Below are positions 9,853 to 18,989 of a DNA stretch of 64,000 nt, one piece after another. The position numbers and the translations under genes were made by a program. The stretch comes from Candidatus Acidiferrum typicum. GTDB lineage: Bacteria > Acidobacteriota > Terriglobia > Acidiferrales > UBA7541. Each line of letters opens with the position of its first letter. Position 1 is the first letter of the stretch. Below the pieces are notes generated by a model. The model made no database searches. It had not been told where the DNA came from and worked only from the letters and a program-made list of their open reading frames with translations. The stretch is from NCBI GenBank assembly GCA_025463055.1, contig JAOAPV010000064.1, positions 62,001-126,000 of the forward strand, in the 5' to 3' direction.

Positions 9853-10683
9853 ATGAACACCAGTCCATGTGTTTGCCAAGGATCCAACGAGAATTGCCGT
9901 TATTGCGCTGGTCGGGGCTACGTGGAAGCCGGAAAGGGCCTTCCCGCCAGCATCGGGCAGCAGAAACTAAGCATAAGTGGCGGATGGGGTCGAGGACGTG
10001 CAAAGCCTACTCTCCCCTGTCCAATTTGCGGATGCCTAGTAATTAAATTGCAGAGACATCTAAACAGAAAGCACGGAGGAGCCCACCACGGATCCCCACT
10101 TTCTAGCGCCGAAACCCAACTGGCCATTTCTTCTACGAGTGGAAATCGACACCCTAGTCCACAGCCGGTGGAGCGTCCAGTACTGCCGATAAATGCAAAC
10201 ATTGGGCCGGCCTCTGTTCGTCATTTGACCACTGAACTGAAACCCACGTGTAGTGGTGGCGTTAGATGTCCGCGGTGCCTTGCTCTTTTCGACGGGCGAG
10301 AAACTTTAAGAATTCATCTGCATGGCAACTGCAGTGAGGCTTCCTTGAAAATCGAACGGCGAGCCGCGTTGATAAGGTGTCCCGGGTGTGGGAGTTCCGT
10401 AAAGCAGAGCCGCCTTCAAAAACACCTCGTAAGTAAATGCCCTTCGAGGCTCGTAAGCAAGGCTGAAAAAGATACGTCCGCAACGGCTGCCACACGGACA
10501 CTTTCAGGTCACGCTAGGAACCCTGTTGCCAAAAAACCATCATCTGGGGCCACGTGGGCGGAGGTAAACAGCAGAGACAAGCTCGACCACACGAAAAATT
10601 ACGCTCATCCCTACCGTGAAAGTGGCAAATACGGTTCCCACTCAATGCATGACGGTTTTGATGATGAATCCGGGCCAGACTGA
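9853..10683 (+). CDS. Multi-zinc-finger protein of unknown function
   Basis: N-term CVCQGSNENCRYCAGRG; three C2H2-like units (CPICGCLVIKLQRHLNRKH, CPRCLALFDGRETLRIHLHGNC, CPGCGSSVKQSRLQKHLVSKC); start set at internal ATG because the longer ORF begins inside the terminator hairpin. Confidence 0.7.
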   Translation: MNTSPCVCQGSNENCRYCAGRGYVEAGKGLPASIGQQKLSISGGWGRGRAKPTLPCPICGCLVIKLQRHLNRKHGGAHHGSPLSSAETQLAISSTSGNRHPSPQPVERPVLPINANIGPASVRHLTTELKPTCSGGVRCPRCLALFDGRETLRIHLHGNCSEASLKIERRAALIRCPGCGSSVKQSRLQKHLVSKCPSRLVSKAEKDTSATAATRTLSGHARNPVAKKPSSGATWAEVNSRDKLDHTKNYAHPYRESGKYGSHSMHDGFDDESGPD

Positions 10684-10829
10684 ACGGGTTCGGTATCAAT
10701 CAATCCCGAGCAACTCAACTCCGTTGGAAGGAACGGACCGAGCTTCTTCCTCCTCCTCCAGGATGACGAGTAAGAAAGTGCTGGCTGAAAATGAAATAAG
10801 GGCGCCCCGGAACTCTCTGTGTTCCTCCC

Positions 10830-12212
10830 TTATTTTGCTAGCCTGACGGTATCCAGCACCGCAGTAAACGTCTTCTCGTATTCTGGAAACGCCGCCCTCG
10901 GCGCCACGCACAAAAAAGAAACCAACCCTTGCGGCCGCAACACAGTTACCAACCAATCGGTCTCCTCGGTGCCGTTCGGCGATTCATTGCTCAAGTACGT
11001 CGACAATCCCGGCTGCCCGTTCAGTTCGATGCGCGCTGGTTCGCGAGCTACCTTGAGCCCCGGATTGGTCCTGGCCAATTCTCCAATCAGGGCTCGCGTC
11101 GCATTCTCCAGCGATTGCTCACTCCCATCGGTTTGCACCTGGTTGACGCTAACGATCATGCCGTACGCCAGCCCACCTTTTTGCGAGATGCCACCGTCCG
11201 GCGCAAACGTGACACTTCCGTTGTCCTCATACCTGTTCCAATTCTGGGGAACCTTCAATGCAAATCCGTTCCCTTGGTAGTCCACAAAATTCCCTGACGG
11301 CGACGCCGGAGGCGCATTCCCGGCCGAAGCAGGCGGAGTCTTCACCACCGGCAGTGACATTACTTCCCGCTTGATGGCCTCGAATTCGGCGGAGTCTCTC
11401 TTTGCGTTGGGCGGTACGCCTCCCAACTTATCGATCTCTTCGTTCACGCGCTCAACTCGATTGCCGGGATTGGGGTGATCGGACAAAAACTGCGGTGGAT
11501 TCTTCCCTTTCGTCTCCGCTTGCAATTTCTCGAAAAACTGCGCCATGGCCCGCGGGTCGTATCCCGCGTCATACAAGGCCTGGGTACCCAGCACGTCTGC
11601 CTGCGTTTCGTCCGACCGCGAATAGCGCAGCAGCAGGCCACCGGCTCCCAACGCCACGCCCTGCGAGAGCAGCGCCCCGCTTGCGCTTCCGCCGAAGATT
11701 CCACCAAAGATTCCCGCCGCACCCTGCATGAGCTGCGCCTTCGAGGCTTGCGCGGTACCGTGTCGCAACACCACGTGGGACAATTCGTGCGCCATCACGG
11801 CAGCGAGCTGAGCCTCGCTGTCCGCCGCCTCAATTGCTCCCCGATTCACGAATACATATCCACCCGGCAGCGCAAATGCATTAATCTCCTTGCTGTTCAC
11901 GCAGTGGAATTCCCACGGGTATTGCACGCCGCGATTAGGCATCTTGGCCACTAGTTTGAGGCCAAGCTGTGTCAGGTAAGCATCCACCTTAGGGTCGTTG
12001 CAGAGCGGCAGGCGCTTCGCAAGCATTTGGGCGTTTTGCTTACCGACTTGAATATCGGTCTGCGGCGAATACATGTTCCAGGGTGGCTTCAACTTGCTGC
12101 GCTGGCCCCAAAGACCCGGAGCGCAAACGAGAGCCAGCACCAGCGTCACCGACGCCTGCAATATCCTGCGCCATCTGGATTTCGCTTCTCTCTCCCCAAC
12201 TCGCATCAACAC
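10830..12212 (-). CDS. M48-family zinc metalloprotease, secreted/lipid-anchored
   Basis: HELSHVVLRHGTAQ (HExxH), DETQADVLGTQALYDAGYDPRAM, N-term signal-like segment. Confidence 0.9.
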   Translation of the reverse strand: MLMRVGEREAKSRWRRILQASVTLVLALVCAPGLWGQRSKLKPPWNMYSPQTDIQVGKQNAQMLAKRLPLCNDPKVDAYLTQLGLKLVAKMPNRGVQYPWEFHCVNSKEINAFALPGGYVFVNRGAIEAADSEAQLAAVMAHELSHVVLRHGTAQASKAQLMQGAAGIFGGIFGGSASGALLSQGVALGAGGLLLRYSRSDETQADVLGTQALYDAGYDPRAMAQFFEKLQAETKGKNPPQFLSDHPNPGNRVERVNEEIDKLGGVPPNAKRDSAEFEAIKREVMSLPVVKTPPASAGNAPPASPSGNFVDYQGNGFALKVPQNWNRYEDNGSVTFAPDGGISQKGGLAYGMIVSVNQVQTDGSEQSLENATRALIGELARTNPGLKVAREPARIELNGQPGLSTYLSNESPNGTEETDWLVTVLRPQGLVSFLCVAPRAAFPEYEKTFTAVLDTVRLAK

Positions 12213-12282
12213 TCCAACACGACCCAGATAAGATGAAGAACCACCTCGTCAGGGACTACTTTACACCGGCGGGGTGCCAAAG

Positions 12283-12312
12283 AAAAAAGCCCGAGCGCGG
12301 ATGCACTCGGGC
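12283..12312 (-). terminator. Rho-independent terminator downstream of AAA+ gene
   Basis: On minus strand GCCCGAG-TGCATCCGCG-CTCGGGC-TTTTTT. Confidence 0.8.
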
Positions 12313-12341
12313 CTGTATGAATACCTAAGTGTCGGGCCGGA

Positions 12342-13505
12342 CTAGCGGGCCACGCGAGGAGTTGGCTCCGCGGCGGTAGTCGAGGCAGGCGCATCGACGG
12401 ACTTCCCGCTGTGCGCCTTCGCCAAGCGTGGTGGCGCCGCAGGCTCGAGCCGGCGTGCCGGCATTGCCAGGTTTTCGCCTTCCCGAATGAACGTCAGGCG
12501 GTCCTGATCGCGATCCCAATCGATGCAAACCAGGTCTCCCAGATGAATTTGTTCGGTAGCCAACAGGTTCGCCAACGGATACACAACATGGCGCTCAATA
12601 GCCCGCTTCAGATGCCGCGCGCCATAGCGCTGGTCGGTACCTTCCTGAAGCAAAAACTCTTTCCCTGGCTCCGTCACACGGAATAGGAACTGACCCTTAG
12701 CCGTTTCCAGCACGCGCTGCTGCACCTGTCCCAACTCGATATCCAGGACTTGTTGCAACTGCTCGCTCCTAAGCGGATGAAAGCAAACCACCTTATCCAG
12801 GCGGTTCATGAATTCGGGCGAGAACTTGCGCCGCGCAGCTTCCACGGCGGTCCGCTCCACTTTTTGGTCCAGTCCGGCCGCCGGCTTATCTTTTGGCTGG
12901 ATGAAACCCATGCCGCCATTCATCAATTCTGTGATCTCGCCGCCACCCAGGTTCGAGGTTAGAAAAATGACGGTCTGCGACAGATCGACTCGGCGATTGT
13001 CGCCCAAGGTTAGAGTGGCCTTATCGAGCATCCCCAAAAGCAATTGCCACAGCGCATCCGACGCTTTCTCGATTTCGTCGAAGAGCAAGAACGACAGCTT
13101 CAGCTTGTCCGTGTGGCTCTTAGCCAACTCTTCCTGCGTAATCAATGGATGGGTTTCGCGATGACCCAGGTAGCCCGGAGGCGATCCGATCAGCTTCGCA
13201 ATCTCATGAGAATGCTGGAATTCCGCGCAATCTACCTTGATTACGGCGCGTGAATCCCCGAACAAAATCTCCGCGGCCGCTTCCACAATGCGCGTCTTGC
13301 CCGATCCCGTCGGCCCCAAAAATAGCAAATTTCCTACCGGCCGGCCCGGTGAGTTCAACCCGGCACAGAAAACCTGGTACAGCTCCACCAGCGCTTGCAC
13401 ACCCTCTTCTTGCCCGACTATTTTCGCCCGCAACGCCCCTTGAAAGTCCCGGGTATCGTTGCTCCGGATGGTGGGATCCAACTGTTGTCGGACGGCTGCT
13501 TTCAT
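12342..13505 (-). CDS. Stand-alone AAA+ ATPase resembling the second (D2) AAA module of ClpA/ClpB
   Basis: Walker A GPTGSGKT, Walker B LLFDEIEKAS, GAR(H)LKRAIE sensor-2-like C-term; no N-domain or D1. Confidence 0.88.
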   Translation of the reverse strand: MKAAVRQQLDPTIRSNDTRDFQGALRAKIVGQEEGVQALVELYQVFCAGLNSPGRPVGNLLFLGPTGSGKTRIVEAAAEILFGDSRAVIKVDCAEFQHSHEIAKLIGSPPGYLGHRETHPLITQEELAKSHTDKLKLSFLLFDEIEKASDALWQLLLGMLDKATLTLGDNRRVDLSQTVIFLTSNLGGGEITELMNGGMGFIQPKDKPAAGLDQKVERTAVEAARRKFSPEFMNRLDKVVCFHPLRSEQLQQVLDIELGQVQQRVLETAKGQFLFRVTEPGKEFLLQEGTDQRYGARHLKRAIERHVVYPLANLLATEQIHLGDLVCIDWDRDQDRLTFIREGENLAMPARRLEPAAPPRLAKAHSGKSVDAPASTTAAEPTPRVAR

Positions 13506-13666
13506 ATGATCTATCCTCAGTGGCGTCCAGCTCCCCCGAACGCGATTGCATCTCAGGACGTCGCAAGCGTGAAACGTTGCATGGGGCGTGCCATTTTCAT
13601 ATCTTCCACTTTTCGGCGAAACCCGTGCAAATTCATAGAGATACCAATTTCAGGATTTTCAATGTT

Positions 13667-13683
13667 GTCTCATGCGTTGAGAC
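13667..13683. promoter_or_regulatory. Inverted repeat upstream of AAA+ gene 12342-13505
   Basis: GTCTCA-TGCGT-TGAGAC, perfect 6-bp arms. Confidence 0.35.
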
Positions 13684-13740
13684 GATGTTTCATTGCTGCA
13701 AAAATGAGAGAGCGGAAACAGTTTGTGTCAGCGGCATAAA

Positions 13741-13778
13741 GACGAAAAGGGGCAGCAGAGTGTTGATTCTGCCACCCC
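13741..13778 (-). terminator. Probable terminator downstream of second AAA+ gene
   Basis: On minus strand GGGG..GCAGAA..TCTGC..CCCC then TTTTCGTC; stem has an internal mismatch. Confidence 0.55.
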
Positions 13779-13803
13779 AATAGACTGTGCGAGGTAGAAA
13801 TTT

Positions 13804-15012
13804 CTAGCGCTCCGGCTTCTTGCGCGCTTGCGGAGCCGCCGCAGGGGCCGCCGCCGCAGGAGCAGAGCGCGGCTTCTTTCCTTCTGTCACGGCTTCCGCC
13901 GGTATTTCGGCCTTGCGGCCATCCTTCGCTTCGGCACCCGAAGCAAGTTGCTCGCTCTCCGGATGATTCTGTACCAGCGCGCCCTCACCCTCGCGAATAA
14001 ATGTTAGCTGCGAGTGTTCGCGGTCCCAATCGATGCAAACCAGATCGCCCAGATGCACTTGCTCCGTAGCCAGCAGATTCGCCAGAGGATAAACCACGTG
14101 CCGCTCAATGGCTCGCTTCAAGTGCCGCGCGCCATACCGCTGATCTGTGCCTTCTTTCAACAAGAAGTCGCGCCCAGCGGTAGTAACGCGGAACAGAAAC
14201 TGGCCCTTTGCCGTTTCCAGCACGCGCTGCTGCACCTGGCCAAGCTCGATATCGAGCACCTCTTCCAGTTGTTCGCGCCGTAAAGGATGGAAAACAACCA
14301 CCTTATCCAACCGGTTCATGAACTCAGGTGAGAACTTGCGCCGCGCCGCCTCTACAGCGGTGCGCTCCACTTTTTGGTCCAGCCCAGCGTCAGGCTTGTC
14401 AGTCGGCTGGACGAAGCCCATGCCCCCATGCATTAATTCGGTAATTTCGCCGCCACCCAGGTTAGAAGTAAGAAAAATCACTGTTTGCGACAGGTCGACC
14501 CGGCGATTGTCGCCCAAGGTCAATGTCGCCTTATCCAAAATCCCAAGGAGCAGTTGCCAGAGAGCATCGGAAGCCTTTTCGATTTCGTCGAAGAGCAAAA
14601 ACGACAGCTTCAGCTTGTCCGTATAGCTCTTGGCCAATTCTTCCTGGGTGATTAGCGGATGAGTCTCCCGATGCCCCAGGTAGCCTGGGGGTGAGCCGAT
14701 CAACTTCGCAATCTCATGAGAATGCTGGAATTCCGCGCAGTCTACCTTGATCAAAGACCGCGCATCGCCAAATAGAATCTCCGCGCCCGCTTCCACGATG
14801 CGCGTCTTGCCCGAACCCGTCGGCCCCAAGAAGAGCAAATTACCCACTGGCCGCCCCGGAGAATTCAATCCGGCGCAAAACACCTGGTACAAGTCGACCA
14901 GCGCCTGCAGACCTTCGTCCTGCCCGACGATTTTCGACCGCAGCGCCGTCTGAAATTCCAGCGTATCGGTGCTTCGTTGGTTTGGATCAAGTGGCAATAT
15001 ATGTTCTCCCAT
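13804..15012 (-). CDS. Stand-alone AAA+ ATPase (ClpA/B D2-like), paralog of 12342-13505
   Basis: Same core as neighbour with Walker A/B; start at internal Met MGEHILPLDPN. Confidence 0.88.
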   Translation of the reverse strand: MGEHILPLDPNQRSTDTLEFQTALRSKIVGQDEGLQALVDLYQVFCAGLNSPGRPVGNLLFLGPTGSGKTRIVEAGAEILFGDARSLIKVDCAEFQHSHEIAKLIGSPPGYLGHRETHPLITQEELAKSYTDKLKLSFLLFDEIEKASDALWQLLLGILDKATLTLGDNRRVDLSQTVIFLTSNLGGGEITELMHGGMGFVQPTDKPDAGLDQKVERTAVEAARRKFSPEFMNRLDKVVVFHPLRREQLEEVLDIELGQVQQRVLETAKGQFLFRVTTAGRDFLLKEGTDQRYGARHLKRAIERHVVYPLANLLATEQVHLGDLVCIDWDREHSQLTFIREGEGALVQNHPESEQLASGAEAKDGRKAEIPAEAVTEGKKPRSAPAAAAPAAAPQARKKPER

Positions 15013-15022
15013 GGCCGCCTCC

Positions 15023-15463
15023 CTAGCGCCTCCGCAACTGCGGCGACGCTTGACTAAATCGACCCCGCCCTTGGTCAAACTGTGCCAGCTTGACCTGGAG
15101 CGTGGACTGCAGGAGCCGCAACTGTACGAGCAACTCCCGCGCCACTGCGGGTGATTCAGAAATTCGGAGTATCGGCGGAAACAGATCCGCGAGATCGAGA
15201 TTCAAAGTTCGCAAAGCTCCCACCAGTTTCTGCACCGCCGGCGAATTTGGATCCGCGAGGTCCACATGACTGTTGACCTGCTCGCGCAATGCCCGCCAGT
15301 TGAGCTCGACGAACGGGTGTTTCTTCGAGACCTCGCGTACCACTCGCTCGGTGATCCGCGCGCGGTCTCCCAAACGCGCAAGGTGCAGTTGCCGCACTTT
15401 GCCGCCGCGGCGCACGTTGTGCACCAAGTAAAAAGCATTTCCTTTGCGGCGAACGAAAGCCAT
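15023..15463 (-). CDS. Hypothetical protein associated with AAA+ pair
   Basis: MAFVRRKGNAFYLVHNVRRGGKVRQLHLARLGDRARI...; 11 bp upstream of AAA+ ORF, same strand. Confidence 0.65.
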   Translation of the reverse strand: MAFVRRKGNAFYLVHNVRRGGKVRQLHLARLGDRARITERVVREVSKKHPFVELNWRALREQVNSHVDLADPNSPAVQKLVGALRTLNLDLADLFPPILRISESPAVARELLVQLRLLQSTLQVKLAQFDQGRGRFSQASPQLRRR

Positions 15464-15491
15464 ACAGCTCACCCCGCGACTTCCAACATGA

Positions 15492-15518
15492 CTGTAGTGT
15501 AATGCACTTCCACTACAG
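15492..15518. promoter_or_regulatory. Inverted repeat upstream of AAA+-pair operon
   Basis: CTGTAGTG-N11-CACTACAG, perfect 8-bp arms. Confidence 0.45.
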
Positions 15519-15955
15519 CATTCAACGTCTGTTTCATACAGTCGTGCGAATTTGCTTCTAAAACGTTAACCCTACCGCCGATCTCTCCACGCTTCGCACC
15601 GCTGTTCACGTTTTGCATAGAGAAATTCCTTGTTGGACTGGAAGATACGCGAACGAATTCAGCTTTCTTCATTAATTTTCTTGCTTGGTTTCATTCGTTT
15701 TGCGCATCCACCATCTGCGCATCGACCAGTTCAGGTTTCCCCTACTCTTCCTTAGATGCGTCCCAGCGCAATATGCTTCCTGTAGCGCATCCTTCCTTTT
15801 CCTGTATTCTGTAGGCCTCCTAACCCTTTGGTCTTGTTCCGCATTCTTAGCTCAAAAGATTAAACCCCGCTCCCGCTATTTTGTCGTTGCTGCAAAGCAA
15901 CAACTTCGAAAATTTAGTAGGATGCTTCGGCATACCTGAAACGGTTGTATCCGAA

Positions 15956-16315
15956 ATGTCTTGGGATATCGTTTATCGGTTGGTGAAACAAATTCCGCGC
16001 GGCAGGGTCTTATCGTATGGCGCGCTGGCGAAGGCTCTGCGCCTTAGCGGAGGCGCGCGAAGCGCCGGACGCGCTATGGCCGCCACTCCGACCGGAAAAG
16101 GCATTCCCTGGCATCGCGTCGTGGGCGAACGCGGCAAAATCCTCATCCGCGAGCCATACGCCTCTCTTCAAAAGAAGCTTCTCGAATCAGAAGGCGTAAA
16201 GATTACCGAATCTCGCGTCGATCTAAACTCCCATCGCTGGAAGCCAGATAAGAAGAGCTTGGCCAAAAAGACCGCAGCGACGAAAAAACGCCCTCGCCGC
16301 GCCCCTCAGAAATAA
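15956..16315 (+). CDS. Alkyltransferase-like (ATL) protein, MGMT DNA-binding-domain family
   Basis: IPRGRVLSYGALAKALRLSGGARSAGRAMAATPTGKGIPWHRVVGERGKI; PWHRV in place of PCHRV. Confidence 0.85.
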   Translation: MSWDIVYRLVKQIPRGRVLSYGALAKALRLSGGARSAGRAMAATPTGKGIPWHRVVGERGKILIREPYASLQKKLLESEGVKITESRVDLNSHRWKPDKKSLAKKTAATKKRPRRAPQK

Positions 16316-16331
16316 GCCGAGACCTTCCGTT

Positions 16332-17948
16332 TCACCCAAAGCGGCGGAATTTCCGCCAGAACTCCGGCCAACTTTCCCGCAAGTGACGGCAAACCAGAAT
16401 ATCCGGATGGTCGCGGGACTCCTCGTTTACCACATTGTAGGGATTCGTGTTCTTCGCGGCCACGCGGCAGCTTGAAAAGAGCTCGTCAGCCTCGTCCAAG
16501 TCAAAACCAATCACAATAACCGTCTCCGGCGGCGGTTCCGTATAGCCGCGATACCAAAATGAATTGGTTCCGGCCATGGCGCGCGGCAAACCAAGCCCTG
16601 GCCCGTACAGATTCAGCGCTCCTCCCTCGCCGTAATTCCCGGTGAGGATTCCGGTGCGCGCCTGCTCTTCTGCAGGCAGTGACTTGTACACACGCGCCAC
16701 CGTTTGCGCCAAGTCCGTCCAGCCGATCTCCTCGCGAAACTGGTCATGCACTTTGCTGGTGAACTTCCACAAGCCGGACCCGAACGGCGCCAGCGGCATG
16801 GTCGTCAGCGCAAAAATCACCGCACCCGCCACCATTGCGGTCCACAGGACCGCCTGCGCTGCTCGAAAACTGGCAGGCCGCAGCGACTTTAGCCACTCTC
16901 CCCACAACACGCTCCCGCCTGCGAGCAAAACGGGATACATCGGCGCCAGATAGTAAAAGCGCGCCTTTGCGACCACAAAGATCGCCAGCGTAACCGCATA
17001 CATCCAGCACAGCGCCCGGTAACGCTTCCCTTCCTCGCGGGCGAAGTAGAACCACAAGCCCAGGAAGACCAGCGGAATCGTAGCGGGATTGACGCAAAAC
17101 AGAAGCTGCTGCAGCAGGAAACCGTGTGCGCGCCCCTGACTCACATCGCGTGCGTGAATGTGCCTCAAGAATTCCAGAGAAATAAAATGATGCTGCACCT
17201 GCCAAACCAAGTTCGGCAGAAAAATCAGCAGCGACACGGCCACGCCCGCCCATAGCCACGCGCTCCATAAATACAGGCGCGCCCTTGCCAGCACCACTCC
17301 GCTCACCAGCCCGATGGCAAAGAACGCCATCGTGTACTTCGTTTGCATGCCCAAACCAATGAGGGCGCCAATCGCCAGCCACCAGCGCGCGTCCTCCGTT
17401 TTCAGCAATCGCACCAGAAAATACGTCAGTAGCACGCACCACAAATAATCGAACGACACGTACTGAAATACCGCGCCCTGCGACAAGGAAACAGGCGAGA
17501 TGCCCGTAGCAATCGCCGCCAGCACCTGCTCGCGCCTCCCCCCGCCCAGCTCCTTGGCGATCAAGCCGGCGAAAACCATCGCGGCACTCACCGCCACTGC
17601 CGCCAGCAACCGGAATCCGACCAGCGATGTTCCGCACAGCACTAGCTCCAGACGCGCTAGCAGCGGCACGACCGGAGGGTAAGCAACGAATCCCCAATCG
17701 AGGTGCCCGGCATCGTCCAACGTCTGGAGTTCGTCGCGGTGAAAGCCGTAATGCCCGTTCGTCAGGATATGCACCACGACCCGGACGATGGCTAGCAGCA
17801 CGAGCAGTCCGACGTCGCTCTTAAACCAGGAAAATATCCGGCTGTTCACGCCTGCGTTCCCTCTAATTTGTTTGTTCTCGGTGATGGTGTCGCTCTCGCG
17901 CACGGGCGGCGTTCGTTTGCAGGCAGCAGAGTGTACCCGAGAAAACAC
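16332..17948 (-). CDS. Glycosyltransferase family 39-like membrane protein
   Basis: Multi-TM, GYHGFHRDELQTLDDAGHLDWGFVAYPPVVPLLARL GT39/PMT-like N-term; exact start uncertain. Confidence 0.75.
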   Translation of the reverse strand: MFSRVHSAACKRTPPVRESDTITENKQIRGNAGVNSRIFSWFKSDVGLLVLLAIVRVVVHILTNGHYGFHRDELQTLDDAGHLDWGFVAYPPVVPLLARLELVLCGTSLVGFRLLAAVAVSAAMVFAGLIAKELGGGRREQVLAAIATGISPVSLSQGAVFQYVSFDYLWCVLLTYFLVRLLKTEDARWWLAIGALIGLGMQTKYTMAFFAIGLVSGVVLARARLYLWSAWLWAGVAVSLLIFLPNLVWQVQHHFISLEFLRHIHARDVSQGRAHGFLLQQLLFCVNPATIPLVFLGLWFYFAREEGKRYRALCWMYAVTLAIFVVAKARFYYLAPMYPVLLAGGSVLWGEWLKSLRPASFRAAQAVLWTAMVAGAVIFALTTMPLAPFGSGLWKFTSKVHDQFREEIGWTDLAQTVARVYKSLPAEEQARTGILTGNYGEGGALNLYGPGLGLPRAMAGTNSFWYRGYTEPPPETVIVIGFDLDEADELFSSCRVAAKNTNPYNVVNEESRDHPDILVCRHLRESWPEFWRKFRRFG

Positions 17949-18068
17949 GTCCTAACAAAGCTTTAGCCCGGAAATCGCCGACCACCCTCATAGACGCGCA
18001 GTTAGTTCATCCTCAGGTTTATCCGGCGGGAGCGCATCAGCAGACTTTGCTGTACACTAAATCGTTTT

Positions 18069-18989
18069 ATGTCCGATGCCGTCCTGCAAGTCGATAACCT
18101 GGTGAAGCATTACGGCGATGTGCAAGCCGTGCGCGGCGTCAGTTTCAGCGTCGAAGAAGGGGAAGTTTTTGGCTTGCTCGGCCCCAATGGCGCCGGTAAG
18201 ACCACAACCGTCGAAATCCTCGAAGGTTTGCGCAATCCAGACGGCGGTTACGTCCGCGTTTGCGGCTTCGATCCGCAAGTCAGCGCCCGCGAGCTGAAGC
18301 ACGAAATCGGCGCGTCGCTGCAGTCCACTTCCCTGCCCGACAAATTGCGCGTGATAGAAGCGCTCCGCCTGTTCGCCGGCTTCTACAAACGAAGCCGCGA
18401 CCCAGAAGAGCTGCTCAAGCGCTTTGGGCTCGAAGAAAAGCGCAATACCTTCTATAGCAAGCTTTCCGGCGGACAGAAGCAGCGCCTCGCCCTGGCCATG
18501 GCTCTCATCAACAATCCGCGCGTCCTCTTTTTCGACGAGCCCACCGCCGGCCTGGACCCGCAAGTCCGCCGCGAAATTTACGACATCATCGAAGAGCTTC
18601 GCCGCGAAAAGAAAACCATCCTCATGACCACGCATTACATCGAGGAAGCCGAGCGCCTCTGCGACCGCGTCGCCATTGTCGATCACGGGAAAGTGATAGC
18701 CTGCGGCTCCCCCCGCGAGCTGAAGCAGCGCTCCGGCGGCAACACGCGCATCGAGGTGAAGCTGGCCAAGCCCGCCGCCAACGGCACTCTGAAAAATCTT
18801 GAAGGTGTCGTTGACGTGCGCGAGGTCGACGGTACCTACGTTCTGCACACCCAGCGGCCGCCGCAAGCCATCGTCTCGCTCGTCAAGCATCTCGAATCCG
18901 AAGGCAACGAGCTTGTCAGCCTCGAAATCGCCACGCCTTCCCTGGAAGACGTCTTCATCGAAATGACCGGCAGGAGGCTACGCGATTGA
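18069..18989 (+). CDS. ABC transporter ATP-binding protein
   Basis: GPNGAGKTT, LSGGQKQRLALAMALI, LFFDEPTAGLDPQ. Confidence 0.95.
   Translation: MSDAVLQVDNLVKHYGDVQAVRGVSFSVEEGEVFGLLGPNGAGKTTTVEILEGLRNPDGGYVRVCGFDPQVSARELKHEIGASLQSTSLPDKLRVIEALRLFAGFYKRSRDPEELLKRFGLEEKRNTFYSKLSGGQKQRLALAMALINNPRVLFFDEPTAGLDPQVRREIYDIIEELRREKKTILMTTHYIEEAERLCDRVAIVDHGKVIACGSPRELKQRSGGNTRIEVKLAKPAANGTLKNLEGVVDVREVDGTYVLHTQRPPQAIVSLVKHLESEGNELVSLEIATPSLEDVFIEMTGRRLRD

Noticed and set aside
16744-17697. 317-aa alternative frame within the GT39-like gene
   Set aside because: Gly/Arg/Ala-rich shifted frame of the same strand; the 16332-17948 frame has proper TM pattern.
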